From positions 23,182 through 87,181 of the IMG/VR virus record IMGVR_UViG_3300032046_003126: a stretch of 64,000 nt of DNA. One strand, written 5' to 3'. A program made the translations under genes and the position numbers. The DNA comes from a virus. The notes beneath the pieces were generated by a model. That model was not told the DNA's origin and made no database searches. It was given only the letters and a program-made list of their open reading frames with translations. Shown in pieces: positions 45,385 to 51,998 of this stretch (the first letter of the stretch is position 1; each line of letters begins with the position of its first letter).

Positions 45385-45466
45385 TGTATTTTGTCTTAGT
45401 TTGCGTTTCTTCCTTATGTGCCGTTGTTGTTGTTGTTTGCCAAACTAAGATAAAATACATTTTTTT
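45385..45466 (+). other. 19-bp stem hairpin followed by T7, before tRNA-Gln
   Basis: TGTATTTTGTCTTAGTTTG (45385-45403) pairs with CAAACTAAGATAAAATACA (45441-45459), with one G-U pair, around a 37-base loop and directly followed by seven T residues. It could be a terminator of the endolysin transcript or an RNase III site maturing the tRNA-Gln precursor. The preceding stretch 45271-45384 has no convincing gene and contains only weaker pairings. Confidence 0.55.
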
Positions 45467-45541
45467 CGGGAGTAGATTAATTGGTAGATCATCTGACTTT
45501 GAATCAGATCGTTGTAGGTTCGAGCCCTACCTCCCGATCCA
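45466..45541 (+). tRNA. tRNA-Gln (anticodon TTG)
   Basis: A full cloverleaf: acceptor TCGGGAG/CTCCCGA, D-arm GATT...GATC, anticodon loop CTTTGAA with anticodon TTG (reads CAA), T-arm GTAGG/CCTAC with loop TTCGAGC, discriminator T and encoded CCA. Confidence 0.95.
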
Positions 45542-45558
45542 ATTTTTAAGCAAAAAAT

Positions 45559-46389
45559 ATGAAACAATACCATCATTTATTAAAAAACATATTAGAGAAT
45601 GGAATAAAAACGCCAGATAGAACTGGCACTGGGATTTTGTTTTGTGACAATGCTCCAGTGATGGAATTTGATTTACAAGATGGATTTCCTTTAGTTACAA
45701 CAAAAAAAATGTTTACAACAGGAATAATAGACGAACTTCTATGGTTTATTAAAGGTTCAACAAATGCTTTAGAATTACCAGAACGTACACAAAAATGGTG
45801 GACGCCTTGGATGAAACCAGACGGAGAACTTGGTCCTATCTATGGTAAACAACTAAGAAATCAAGAGAAGATATTTAAAGACGGAACAGTTAAAATTGTT
45901 GATCAACTTCAAAATATAATTGATTCAATAAAGAACGATCCATGGTCGCGAAGGCATATAATATCTTTGTGGAGTTCTCTTGACTTAGAAGAACAACAAT
46001 TGCCTTGTTGTCATGGTAGTATAATTCAGTTTTTTGTTAAGCCGGACGAAAACGGTAATCCAAAATTTTTATCTTGTAAAATGTATCAACGATCAGGTGA
46101 TGTGTTTATAGGAGTACCTGTTAATATCGCTTCTTATTCTATGTTTCTAATGATGATTGCCCAAGTAACAAATTTAATACCCGAAAAGTATATTCACGTT
46201 CTTGGCAATGCTCACATATATTCAAATCATATCGAACAAGTAAAAATACAATTATTAAGAGAACAGATGCCACTACCAAAAATGATTTTAAATTCAAATA
46301 TTAAAAATATAAATGAATTTACTTTTGAAGATTTTAAATTGGAAAATTACAATTCACACCCTGTTATAAAAGGAGATTTGGCTATATGA
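45559..46389 (+). CDS. thyA: Thymidylate synthase
   Basis: A 276-aa ThyA-type thymidylate synthase that methylates dUMP to dTMP with methylene-tetrahydrofolate. Motifs: RTGTG phosphate loop near the start, GFPLVTTKK, ELLWFIKGSTN, catalytic Cys in LPCCHGS (about residue 152), GDVFIGVPVNIASYS and IYSNHIEQ. Length and order match the family (E. coli 264 aa). With the DHFR gene two genes on it forms a dTMP-making pair, as in T4. It starts 17 bases after tRNA-Gln. Confidence 0.95.
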   Translation: MKQYHHLLKNILENGIKTPDRTGTGILFCDNAPVMEFDLQDGFPLVTTKKMFTTGIIDELLWFIKGSTNALELPERTQKWWTPWMKPDGELGPIYGKQLRNQEKIFKDGTVKIVDQLQNIIDSIKNDPWSRRHIISLWSSLDLEEQQLPCCHGSIIQFFVKPDENGNPKFLSCKMYQRSGDVFIGVPVNIASYSMFLMMIAQVTNLIPEKYIHVLGNAHIYSNHIEQVKIQLLREQMPLPKMILNSNIKNINEFTFEDFKLENYNSHPVIKGDLAI

Positions 46390-46694
46390 ATAATGACAAC
46401 AAAGAAGAAGATGTGAGTGAATTTTTCACATGCGAATGTCATTCTTTAGAACACAGTTTTGTTTTTTCTGATATGTGTGACTATCATGGTTCTTATGACG
46501 AATCAGGGCCATATATTCATATCTTTTTAAAAGAAGCTGTTTGGTACAAAAGAATTTTTCCTGCCATTAAATATATTTTTGGTTTTAAGACAAAATATGG
46601 ACACTATGATGAAATCATATTAAAACCAAAAGATATCATTAGATTGAAAAACTTACTAGAAACATCTGCAAAAAATAGAAAAATAAATGAATAA
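46386..46694 (+). CDS. Unknown small protein between thyA and DHFR genes
   Basis: A 102-aa protein coupled to thyA by ATGA and overlapping the DHFR gene by eight bases. The N-terminal part has several Cys and His residues (CECHSLEHSFVFSDMCDYH) that could bind zinc; the C-terminus is a basic helix. No family is recognised. Confidence 0.68.
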   Translation: MNNDNKEEDVSEFFTCECHSLEHSFVFSDMCDYHGSYDESGPYIHIFLKEAVWYKRIFPAIKYIFGFKTKYGHYDEIILKPKDIIRLKNLLETSAKNRKINE

Positions 46695-47193
46695 AAATCT
46701 CAATTATATAGTTGCCATGTCTAACAATGGAGTTATTGGCCATGACAACAAACTATTGTGGAATTATTCCGAGGATATGAAGTTTTTTAAAGCAACGACT
46801 AGCGGTCATGCAATAATAATGGGAAGAAAAACTTATGAATCTATTGGTAGATCATTGCCCAATAGAACAAATATTATCTTGACACGAGAATCAGGCTTTA
46901 AGGCAAGTGGATGTGTTGTGGTTGCATCAACCCAAGGAGCTTTGGAAGAAGCCTATAAGGTAGACCAAGAGCCGTTTATAATAGGTGGTGGAGTAGTGTA
47001 CGAGATGTACAAACACCTAGCAACTAAAATATTTGTTACACTTGTTGACAAGCCATATCAGGGCGATATTAAATTCCCTAAATCTTGGCTAGATAGTGAC
47101 TGGACCTGTATAAAAGGAACACAATCTTTAAATAGCGAAACACCAGAACTATGGTTCCTTGAATATATTAAAAATACGGAGAATAAAAAATGA
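46687..47193 (+). CDS. folA: Dihydrofolate reductase
   Basis: A 168-aa DHFR that regenerates tetrahydrofolate used by ThyA. Motifs: NYIVAMSNNGVIGHDNKLLW at the N-terminus with the folate-binding acidic residue in NYSEDM, IIMGRKTYESIGRSLPNRTN, IILTRE and the NADPH loop IIGGGVVYEMY. Length matches the family (about 160 aa). Confidence 0.95.
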   Translation: MNKNLNYIVAMSNNGVIGHDNKLLWNYSEDMKFFKATTSGHAIIMGRKTYESIGRSLPNRTNIILTRESGFKASGCVVVASTQGALEEAYKVDQEPFIIGGGVVYEMYKHLATKIFVTLVDKPYQGDIKFPKSWLDSDWTCIKGTQSLNSETPELWFLEYIKNTENKK

Positions 47194-47378
47194 ATCCAAT
47201 TATGAATTGTAAAAACTGTCAAAAATACGTAGGTAAAATAAACGAAGAACATTTCTTATATTGTTGTGTTGAATGCAAAGTACAACATACGGCTGATATA
47301 AAAGCAAGATTATTTGCATCCAGAGAAACACACGAATTATATAATTACAGCAGAAGAAAACAAGATAAAGATACTTGA
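47190..47378 (+). CDS. Small zinc-ribbon-like protein
   Basis: A 62-aa protein with Cys pairs (CKNC, then CCVEC), probably binding one zinc, followed by a basic helix. It overlaps the DHFR gene by ATGA and has no recognised family. Confidence 0.65.
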   Translation: MNPIMNCKNCQKYVGKINEEHFLYCCVECKVQHTADIKARLFASRETHELYNYSRRKQDKDT

Positions 47379-47405
47379 AAAGGTATTGATAACTCCAAAG
47401 AAAAA

Positions 47406-47741
47406 TTATAATTCTGTTGTATTTAGGTGACTTATTTTTCTTATCTCTTCATCTAAAATAGAATAAAGAACAATATAATTCTTACTATTTTTTGTTTTCT
47501 GACAGGCAATTTCGTAAATTACTATTGGTCCTTCAATCCTAATACGTTCAATAATTCCATCAATGTAACCACGAAGAATATCTTCTTCCAAGAGACGACA
47601 AAAAGTATATTGAACTTCTGATTGTATTCCAAATTCTCTAGGAGTCTTAAGATAAAATCTAACATTGTCTCCAGGTAAAATTTCTTTTATTGGGGTTGGT
47701 TTTTTTTTAAATTTAAATAATGTTTTTAATTTTTGAAACAT
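47406..47741 (-). CDS. Unknown basic protein on minus strand
   Basis: A 111-aa protein, the only minus-strand gene between 1 and 50 kb. The N-terminus is Lys-rich (FQKLKTLFKFKKKPTP); then strand-rich segments (DNVRFYLKTP, GPIVIYEIAC). No Shine-Dalgarno is clear, but the composition is protein-like and it fits the space exactly. Function unknown. Confidence 0.55.
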   Translation of the reverse strand: MFQKLKTLFKFKKKPTPIKEILPGDNVRFYLKTPREFGIQSEVQYTFCRLLEEDILRGYIDGIIERIRIEGPIVIYEIACQKTKNSKNYIVLYSILDEEIRKISHLNTTEL

Positions 47742-47779
47742 TGGATTGATTAATTATAGTATAAGATAAAGAGGAAAAT

Positions 47780-48619
47780 ATGACTGACTATTCGAAATTA
47801 AATGAAATTGGTGTGTGGCTCGATGATGCTTTTTCAAAAGTAAATTCTGATTATATTGCTTTGTTAAAAAAGGCAAACATTAACAGTGTTTCTATTATGG
47901 CAAATAAAAGTAATACAAAACCAGAAGATAAATTGTGGGAACTTAGATATAAAAAAGAAGATTTTCAAAAATTATCAAAAACGTTAAATGATGCTGGTAT
48001 TAAAGTTGGTTTAACTTGTTGGCCACAGCCTTCTAAAACACAAATAGATTTAATGATGAAAGATATGGCTGTATTATTAGATATAACAGGAGCTAGTAAT
48101 TTTATGGTTGATACTGAAAGCAACTGGCATCCAAACTTTTTGAAAAAAGAAGAGTTAAAAACAATGCAAGATGCTTCAAAATATTTAGTTGATAACATGA
48201 AAGATGCAGGAGTTAAACATAAAGTTAAAATAGAACTGACTACTTTTCCATATCATAAAGAAAATAGCAAAGATGCTTTGGTAGCACCACACATGGATGC
48301 ATTATTTCCACAAGCATATAGTGTGGCCAACAGAGACAACGGGGTTATTCCATGGGATGACCGTTTAGGGCCTGGTAAAATGCAAGAACTCTCGTTAAAA
48401 AGAACAAAACAAATTAAAGATTTTAAAGGAGAATTTGCAATTGGCTTAGCTGCATATGACCAAGTTTTTGATGGTCATACTGGTCAAGAAGCCATGAAAA
48501 AATCTCTAGACAAGTCAATAGAACTCGGTGTGACTAAAGTTTTTTATTGGAGTTCAAAATGGGTAGTCGGTTCAGTAAAGACAAAATATGGTATAGATTT
48601 CTTAAGTAAATTAAAATAA
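47780..48619 (+). CDS. TIM-barrel-like protein, possible glycosidase-type domain
   Basis: A 279-aa protein with the strand-helix periodicity of a TIM barrel: IGVWLDDAF, NINSVSIMAN, IKVGLTCWPQP, NFMVDTESNWH, KVKIELTTFPYH, ALFPQAYSVA, FAIGLAAYDQV and TKVFYWSSKW. Acidic residues at strand ends (MVDTESNW) and aromatic residues suit a glycoside-hydrolase-like barrel, perhaps acting on cell-wall or capsule sugars. It follows the lysis and nucleotide genes and carries no signal peptide. The enzyme class cannot be named from the sequence. Confidence 0.6.
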   Translation: MTDYSKLNEIGVWLDDAFSKVNSDYIALLKKANINSVSIMANKSNTKPEDKLWELRYKKEDFQKLSKTLNDAGIKVGLTCWPQPSKTQIDLMMKDMAVLLDITGASNFMVDTESNWHPNFLKKEELKTMQDASKYLVDNMKDAGVKHKVKIELTTFPYHKENSKDALVAPHMDALFPQAYSVANRDNGVIPWDDRLGPGKMQELSLKRTKQIKDFKGEFAIGLAAYDQVFDGHTGQEAMKKSLDKSIELGVTKVFYWSSKWVVGSVKTKYGIDFLSKLK

Positions 48620-48642
48620 ACTTATAATACCTATTTAAGTTT

Positions 48643-49488
48643 ATGTCAAAAGAACTTATTAAACAATTAATAAAGGAGTTATTAAAAGAAACTCCAATAG
48701 AAGATATTACTAGAATAGGCGACTTTAGTAAAAGACATTCAATTGTTAATCCAGTAGACAGAGCTTTGTTGTCTTCTCCAAAAGCAGAAGTTAAAATAAG
48801 AAAAATTTGGGAAAATACACCTGGAATATTTAATCTTGTTTTCATAAACGATCCAAGAGTAAAAGGTGAAGAGTTTAAAGAAGTTGGAGAAGTTTCGGAA
48901 AATTTCATTAGAACCAAGATGAAAATATCTGAAGAAGAACTTCACATAGACCCTGAAGCTTGTACCATCATATACACTAATAATCGTGGAGATGAAAGAG
49001 TAATGGCAACTGGATGGATTTTAGCACATAGACTTTCTCATAGCCTTTCTAGGGGAAATCCAAGTTATTGGTCAAGTTTCTCAACTCACTTAACAAACAT
49101 TTTTAAAAATTTACTTAATGATGTTTACGGCATACAAATGAGTACAAGCTCCATTGTTCCAAGAGATGAACAACTTTTAATGAAGTTGGCAGCACAACAA
49201 ATAGGAACAATGAAGTCGGCGAGAGATTCTAATTTAAGAAATTGGTATGAATTTGGTCACGAATTGTTTGCTCAATATTTACTCACAGGTTCGATTAAAT
49301 TTAACAAATTGCCTGACTCCTTGGTTACTGATGTACAGGCGTTTGGAAGAAAAAGAAACACTAAAGTATTCGATACAGATACACAAGAAACTTACAATAG
49401 ACATGACCTTGAATATTTCGCTAGTATTATAGAATCAGAGATTGAGTCTATTGTTGAATCTATTCAAGGTAAAATATTTGTGATGTAG
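48643..49488 (+). CDS. Tagged protein with degenerate zincin motif (HRLSH)
   Basis: A 281-aa protein. It starts with MSKELIKQLIKELLKE, one of six helical tags of this kind in the region. The body has a zincin-like layout in which HExxH is replaced by HRLSH (WILAHRLSHSLSRG, about residues 124-137). A later segment FGHELFAQYLLTG resembles the third-ligand helix. Either the catalytic Glu was lost or a variant zinc site is used. The tag suggests packaging in the virion. Confidence 0.6.
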   Translation: MSKELIKQLIKELLKETPIEDITRIGDFSKRHSIVNPVDRALLSSPKAEVKIRKIWENTPGIFNLVFINDPRVKGEEFKEVGEVSENFIRTKMKISEEELHIDPEACTIIYTNNRGDERVMATGWILAHRLSHSLSRGNPSYWSSFSTHLTNIFKNLLNDVYGIQMSTSSIVPRDEQLLMKLAAQQIGTMKSARDSNLRNWYEFGHELFAQYLLTGSIKFNKLPDSLVTDVQAFGRKRNTKVFDTDTQETYNRHDLEYFASIIESEIESIVESIQGKIFVM

Positions 49489-49511
49489 TTTTTTAATTAA
49501 TTCTGAATTAC

Positions 49512-49530
49512 ACAAATATTTAATATTTGT
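49512..49530. repeat. 19-bp palindrome, copy 1
   Basis: ACAAATATTTAATATTTGT: two 9-base arms around one central T, 25 bases upstream of ATG 49556. The identical sequence lies 24 bases upstream of the minus-strand ATG at 50727. It is an operator or 5'-UTR hairpin candidate. Confidence 0.65.
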
Positions 49531-49555
49531 AAAAAGGTTTTTAGAGAGAAATTTT

Positions 49556-49942
49556 ATGAAAATTACAGTTAAACAACTTAGAAAAATTATTAAAGAAGAA
49601 TTATCAAAACATTCATTTAATTCTATTGATGACATATCAGATGAAAACGACATAAACCAACAAAGTGATTTTGAGAAATCCTTAAACGTAGAAGATTTCT
49701 CAGTATACGACACAATTTTATCAAAAATACGAAAATCACCAGAAATGAAACAAAGATTTTTATCTAAACAACCAGCAGAGATTGCGCGTGAATATAAGCT
49801 TGATACAAGTCAACGTTTGCTTTACCTTATTTCTAATTTACAGCAACAAGTAATAGAAGATGATTTTGATTCAGACAACCCCTACAGACACCCTGAAGGG
49901 ACTTATCGTCTGTCTAAAGATGACGAATGGGTAGAAGTCTAA
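49556..49942 (+). CDS. Tagged unknown protein
   Basis: A 128-aa protein opening MKITVKQLRKIIKEELSK, nearly identical to the start of the minus-strand gene ending at 50218. The rest is acidic, with no recognised domain; the C-terminus has NPYRHPEGTYRLSKDDEW. The Shine-Dalgarno is AGAGAG-like. It is preceded by palindrome copy 1. The shared tag suggests a common fate, such as head packaging and cleavage after IKE. Confidence 0.65.
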   Translation: MKITVKQLRKIIKEELSKHSFNSIDDISDENDINQQSDFEKSLNVEDFSVYDTILSKIRKSPEMKQRFLSKQPAEIAREYKLDTSQRLLYLISNLQQQVIEDDFDSDNPYRHPEGTYRLSKDDEWVEV

Positions 49943-50040
49943 TAGACTGTCTATTTTAGCTACTATTGGTAGGTGTTTATGATTACAATCACAATAGGTA
50001 CTCACCTAAAAGAATATTACGTTTTAATAGATTAAAACAA

Positions 50041-50074
50041 AAAAAGATTCCCTTTTTAAGAGGAATCTTTTTTT
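50041..50074. terminator. Bidirectional rho-independent terminator
   Basis: AAAAAGATTCC (50041-50051) pairs with GGAATCTTTTT (50062-50072) around a 10-base loop, followed by T on the + strand and preceded by A-rich sequence, so it can terminate both strands. It separates the + gene ending at 49942 from the convergent minus gene ending at 50218. The rest of 49943-50217 has no gene. Confidence 0.8.
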
Positions 50075-50217
50075 ATTATATTTTTTCCTAAAGTAGTTTT
50101 AGGCTGCCATTGCATATTCTTGCCCTGCCGGGATCCAATTGTCAAAATTAATTATATCTTAACAAACTAAAAGTTTAAACTGTTGAGTTAAAATTATTTA
50201 TATATTAACCAGAAATT

Positions 50218-50727
50218 TTATCTAATTTTTCTTACTGCTTGTAAATATTCTTGCTCGGAATATTCTTCCCCATTCAAAAACCAATATTTTTTGCCATTGC
50301 TATGTTCAAGTGCTGGACCATCAAGCCTATGACGTTTTCCATTCAACCACCACTGTTTTGTTCCATTATCATAAATTGCCGGGCCGTCTTCTCTGTGCAG
50401 TTTTCCATTCAAATACCATTGGTTATTTCCATCTGCCCATTCTCTTGCTGGACCATCTTCTCTGTGATATTTGTCATTCAAATACCACTCTTTATATCCA
50501 TTTGCCCATTCAACAGCCGGACCATCTTCTCTGTGAAGTTTTCCATTTAAATACCACTGTTTTGTTCCATCTGCCCATTCAATTGCCGGACCATCTTCTC
50601 TGTGAAGTTTGTTATTCAAATACCATCCTGTGACTAAAGCACCATTTCCATCACGAGTTGGTTTCTGAATTGGTTTTGATAATTCTTCTTTAATAATCTG
50701 TCTAAGTTGTGACTTTGTAATTTTCAT
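50218..50727 (-). CDS. Tagged protein with ~23-residue MORN/YwqK-like repeats
   Basis: A 169-aa protein. ATG at 50727 is preferred, giving MKITKSQLRQIIKEELSK, nearly the same tag as at 49556. The rest is about six copies of a ~23-residue repeat of the form GxxxWYLNxKLHREDGPAxEW, similar to MORN-like or YwqK-type antitoxin repeat proteins. The repeats are also near-identical in DNA (about 69 bases each, 50260-50640), a likely site of copy-number change. The protein probably forms a beta-ribbon binding surface. Confidence 0.75.
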   Translation of the reverse strand: MKITKSQLRQIIKEELSKPIQKPTRDGNGALVTGWYLNNKLHREDGPAIEWADGTKQWYLNGKLHREDGPAVEWANGYKEWYLNDKYHREDGPAREWADGNNQWYLNGKLHREDGPAIYDNGTKQWWLNGKRHRLDGPALEHSNGKKYWFLNGEEYSEQEYLQAVRKIR

Positions 50728-50746
50728 AATTTTTTTTCCAGGCAAT

Positions 50747-50775
50747 ATTTCACAAATATTAAATATTTGTGAAAT
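50747..50775. repeat. Extended palindrome between divergent genes (copy 2 of the 19-bp element)
   Basis: Arms of 14 bases (ATTTCACAAATATT / AATATTTGTGAAAT) around one central A, containing the 19-base core found at 49512 (reverse orientation, 50752-50770). It lies between the minus gene starting at 50727 and the plus gene at 50821, the typical place for a shared operator. Confidence 0.68.
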
Positions 50776-50820
50776 TTAGAATTATCATTTTTTATTAACA
50801 TCGTAAATATAGTTACTTTT

Positions 50821-51261
50821 ATGTTAATAAAAGAATATATAAAGTTGTTAATAAAAGAAGAACTTAACAAAACAGATAAGACAGAAAAAGATTTAGAATT
50901 GTTTTTAAAAACTGTTGTACCTAATTTAATACAACACTGTATGATTAGAACAAATTCTGTAAAAGTCTGTGGATATATTTCGGAAGATTTTAACAAACTT
51001 GCATTAGATGCCGGGTTTGATAGTAGAGTAATGTCAAATTCTAGACATTTTACTAATTTAGTAAGATTAGTAGATGGCGACTATGAAGTTGACCTATCTA
51101 ATATTCAATTCCAATTCTCTGAGGATAATGTAGAAAAATACAACGACGAAGCCGGGAAAGATATATATTCGTATCACGGCGAAACAATGGAGACTCAGAG
51201 ACTTTTGGATATTGTTAAAACCGATCCATTTAAAGCAATAAAAGTAACCAAGTTAGTTTAA
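50821..51261 (+). CDS. Tagged unknown protein
   Basis: A 146-aa protein starting MLIKEYIKLLIKEELNK, another helical tag with an IKE site. The body has no recognised domain; it contains strands VKVCGYISEDF and NLVRLVDGDYEVDLS. It is transcribed divergently from the repeat protein and lies upstream of the PilX-like gene. Confidence 0.65.
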   Translation: MLIKEYIKLLIKEELNKTDKTEKDLELFLKTVVPNLIQHCMIRTNSVKVCGYISEDFNKLALDAGFDSRVMSNSRHFTNLVRLVDGDYEVDLSNIQFQFSEDNVEKYNDEAGKDIYSYHGETMETQRLLDIVKTDPFKAIKVTKLV

Positions 51262-51270
51262 ATTTCTTTT

Positions 51271-51299
51271 TTGCAAATTTGACAGCTTTATATTATGAT
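51271..51299 (+). promoter_or_regulatory. Possible promoter for pilX-pilY1
   Basis: TTGCAA (51271-51276), a 17-base spacer and TATGAT (51294-51299). It lies directly upstream of the PilX-like gene. An overlapping TTGACA at 51279-51284 has no well-spaced -10. Confidence 0.4.
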
Positions 51300-51341
51300 G
51301 TGAACATAGTTCAACATTTATTACAAACTATATTTATACTC

Positions 51342-51965
51342 ATGAAAATAAAAATAAACAAAAAAGAAGAAGGCGCAGTAATGATGATCGTTGTGTTGTT
51401 GTTGATGATTGTAACTGCATCTGGGGTTTATGCCGTTCACGCGACAACCTCAGAGCTTCGTGGATCTGGTGCAACAAGAAATGCATATCAAGCTGAAATC
51501 GCCGCTTCATCAATAACAGAAGCCGCAATTGATTTGACAAACAGGATTGGTCCTGGCAATCTATATAGACGAGCAATTAATAATTCCCCCTTGAATCTCT
51601 CAGGAGTAGAAAATCCATCAAGTCTGTCTTCGGGAATGATTGGAACCCGATTATATGAAACAGATATCAATAATAATTTACCAATTAATATTATTGGTTC
51701 AAATAGCTTAAACAATGGTGTACCACAAACTATTCAAGGAGTTGTTGATGTTTATGATATGTATAGGTTTACTGGTTCTATTGCTGGAAATAGGTCCGAT
51801 GGGCAAGGTCATCTTTCTTATTTAAAAGCAACATATACGGGCCGCACAAGAGTTACCTTGCCAATTCTAGAAGGAAACTCTGTTTCTCCACAAGAAATTC
51901 GAGAACAACAGACTACAACATCTACGACTAGACTCATAGCAACATCTGGTCCATTCAATTTTTAA
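51342..51965 (+). CDS. PilX-like minor pilin assembly protein
   Basis: A 207-aa protein with a class III (prepilin-type) N-terminus: a short basic leader ending KKEEG, then AVMMIVVLLLMIVTASGVYA, and a following segment SELRGSGATRNAYQAEIAAS as in PilX minor pilins (ERMAGN...AFQAAEAAL pattern). PilX proteins help start type IV pili and deliver PilY1 to the tip. The gene is more GC-rich than its neighbours and is followed by the PilY1-like gene, the usual cellular pairing. No ribosome site is strong; an upstream in-frame GTG at 51300 is possible. Confidence 0.82.
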   Translation: MKIKINKKEEGAVMMIVVLLLMIVTASGVYAVHATTSELRGSGATRNAYQAEIAASSITEAAIDLTNRIGPGNLYRRAINNSPLNLSGVENPSSLSSGMIGTRLYETDINNNLPINIIGSNSLNNGVPQTIQGVVDVYDMYRFTGSIAGNRSDGQGHLSYLKATYTGRTRVTLPILEGNSVSPQEIREQQTTTSTTRLIATSGPFNF

Positions 51966-51998
51966 TTCTCTTTATATGTAACACAAGGTTCCACTATT

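Noticed and set aside
45384-45620. Open reading frame across the hairpin and tRNA-Gln
   Set aside because: It runs through the tRNA and hairpin in a frame with no protein-like composition, and overlaps the start of thyA.
49943-50217. Possible small RNA or CRISPR-like repeats in this gap
   Set aside because: Only a terminator and a weak TAGGTG/CACCTA pairing are visible; there are no regular spaced repeats here or elsewhere in the window.
50251-50633. Two + strand reading frames antisense to the repeat protein
   Set aside because: They exist only because the repeat gene is low complexity; the Ile/Cys/His-rich products are repeat shadows.
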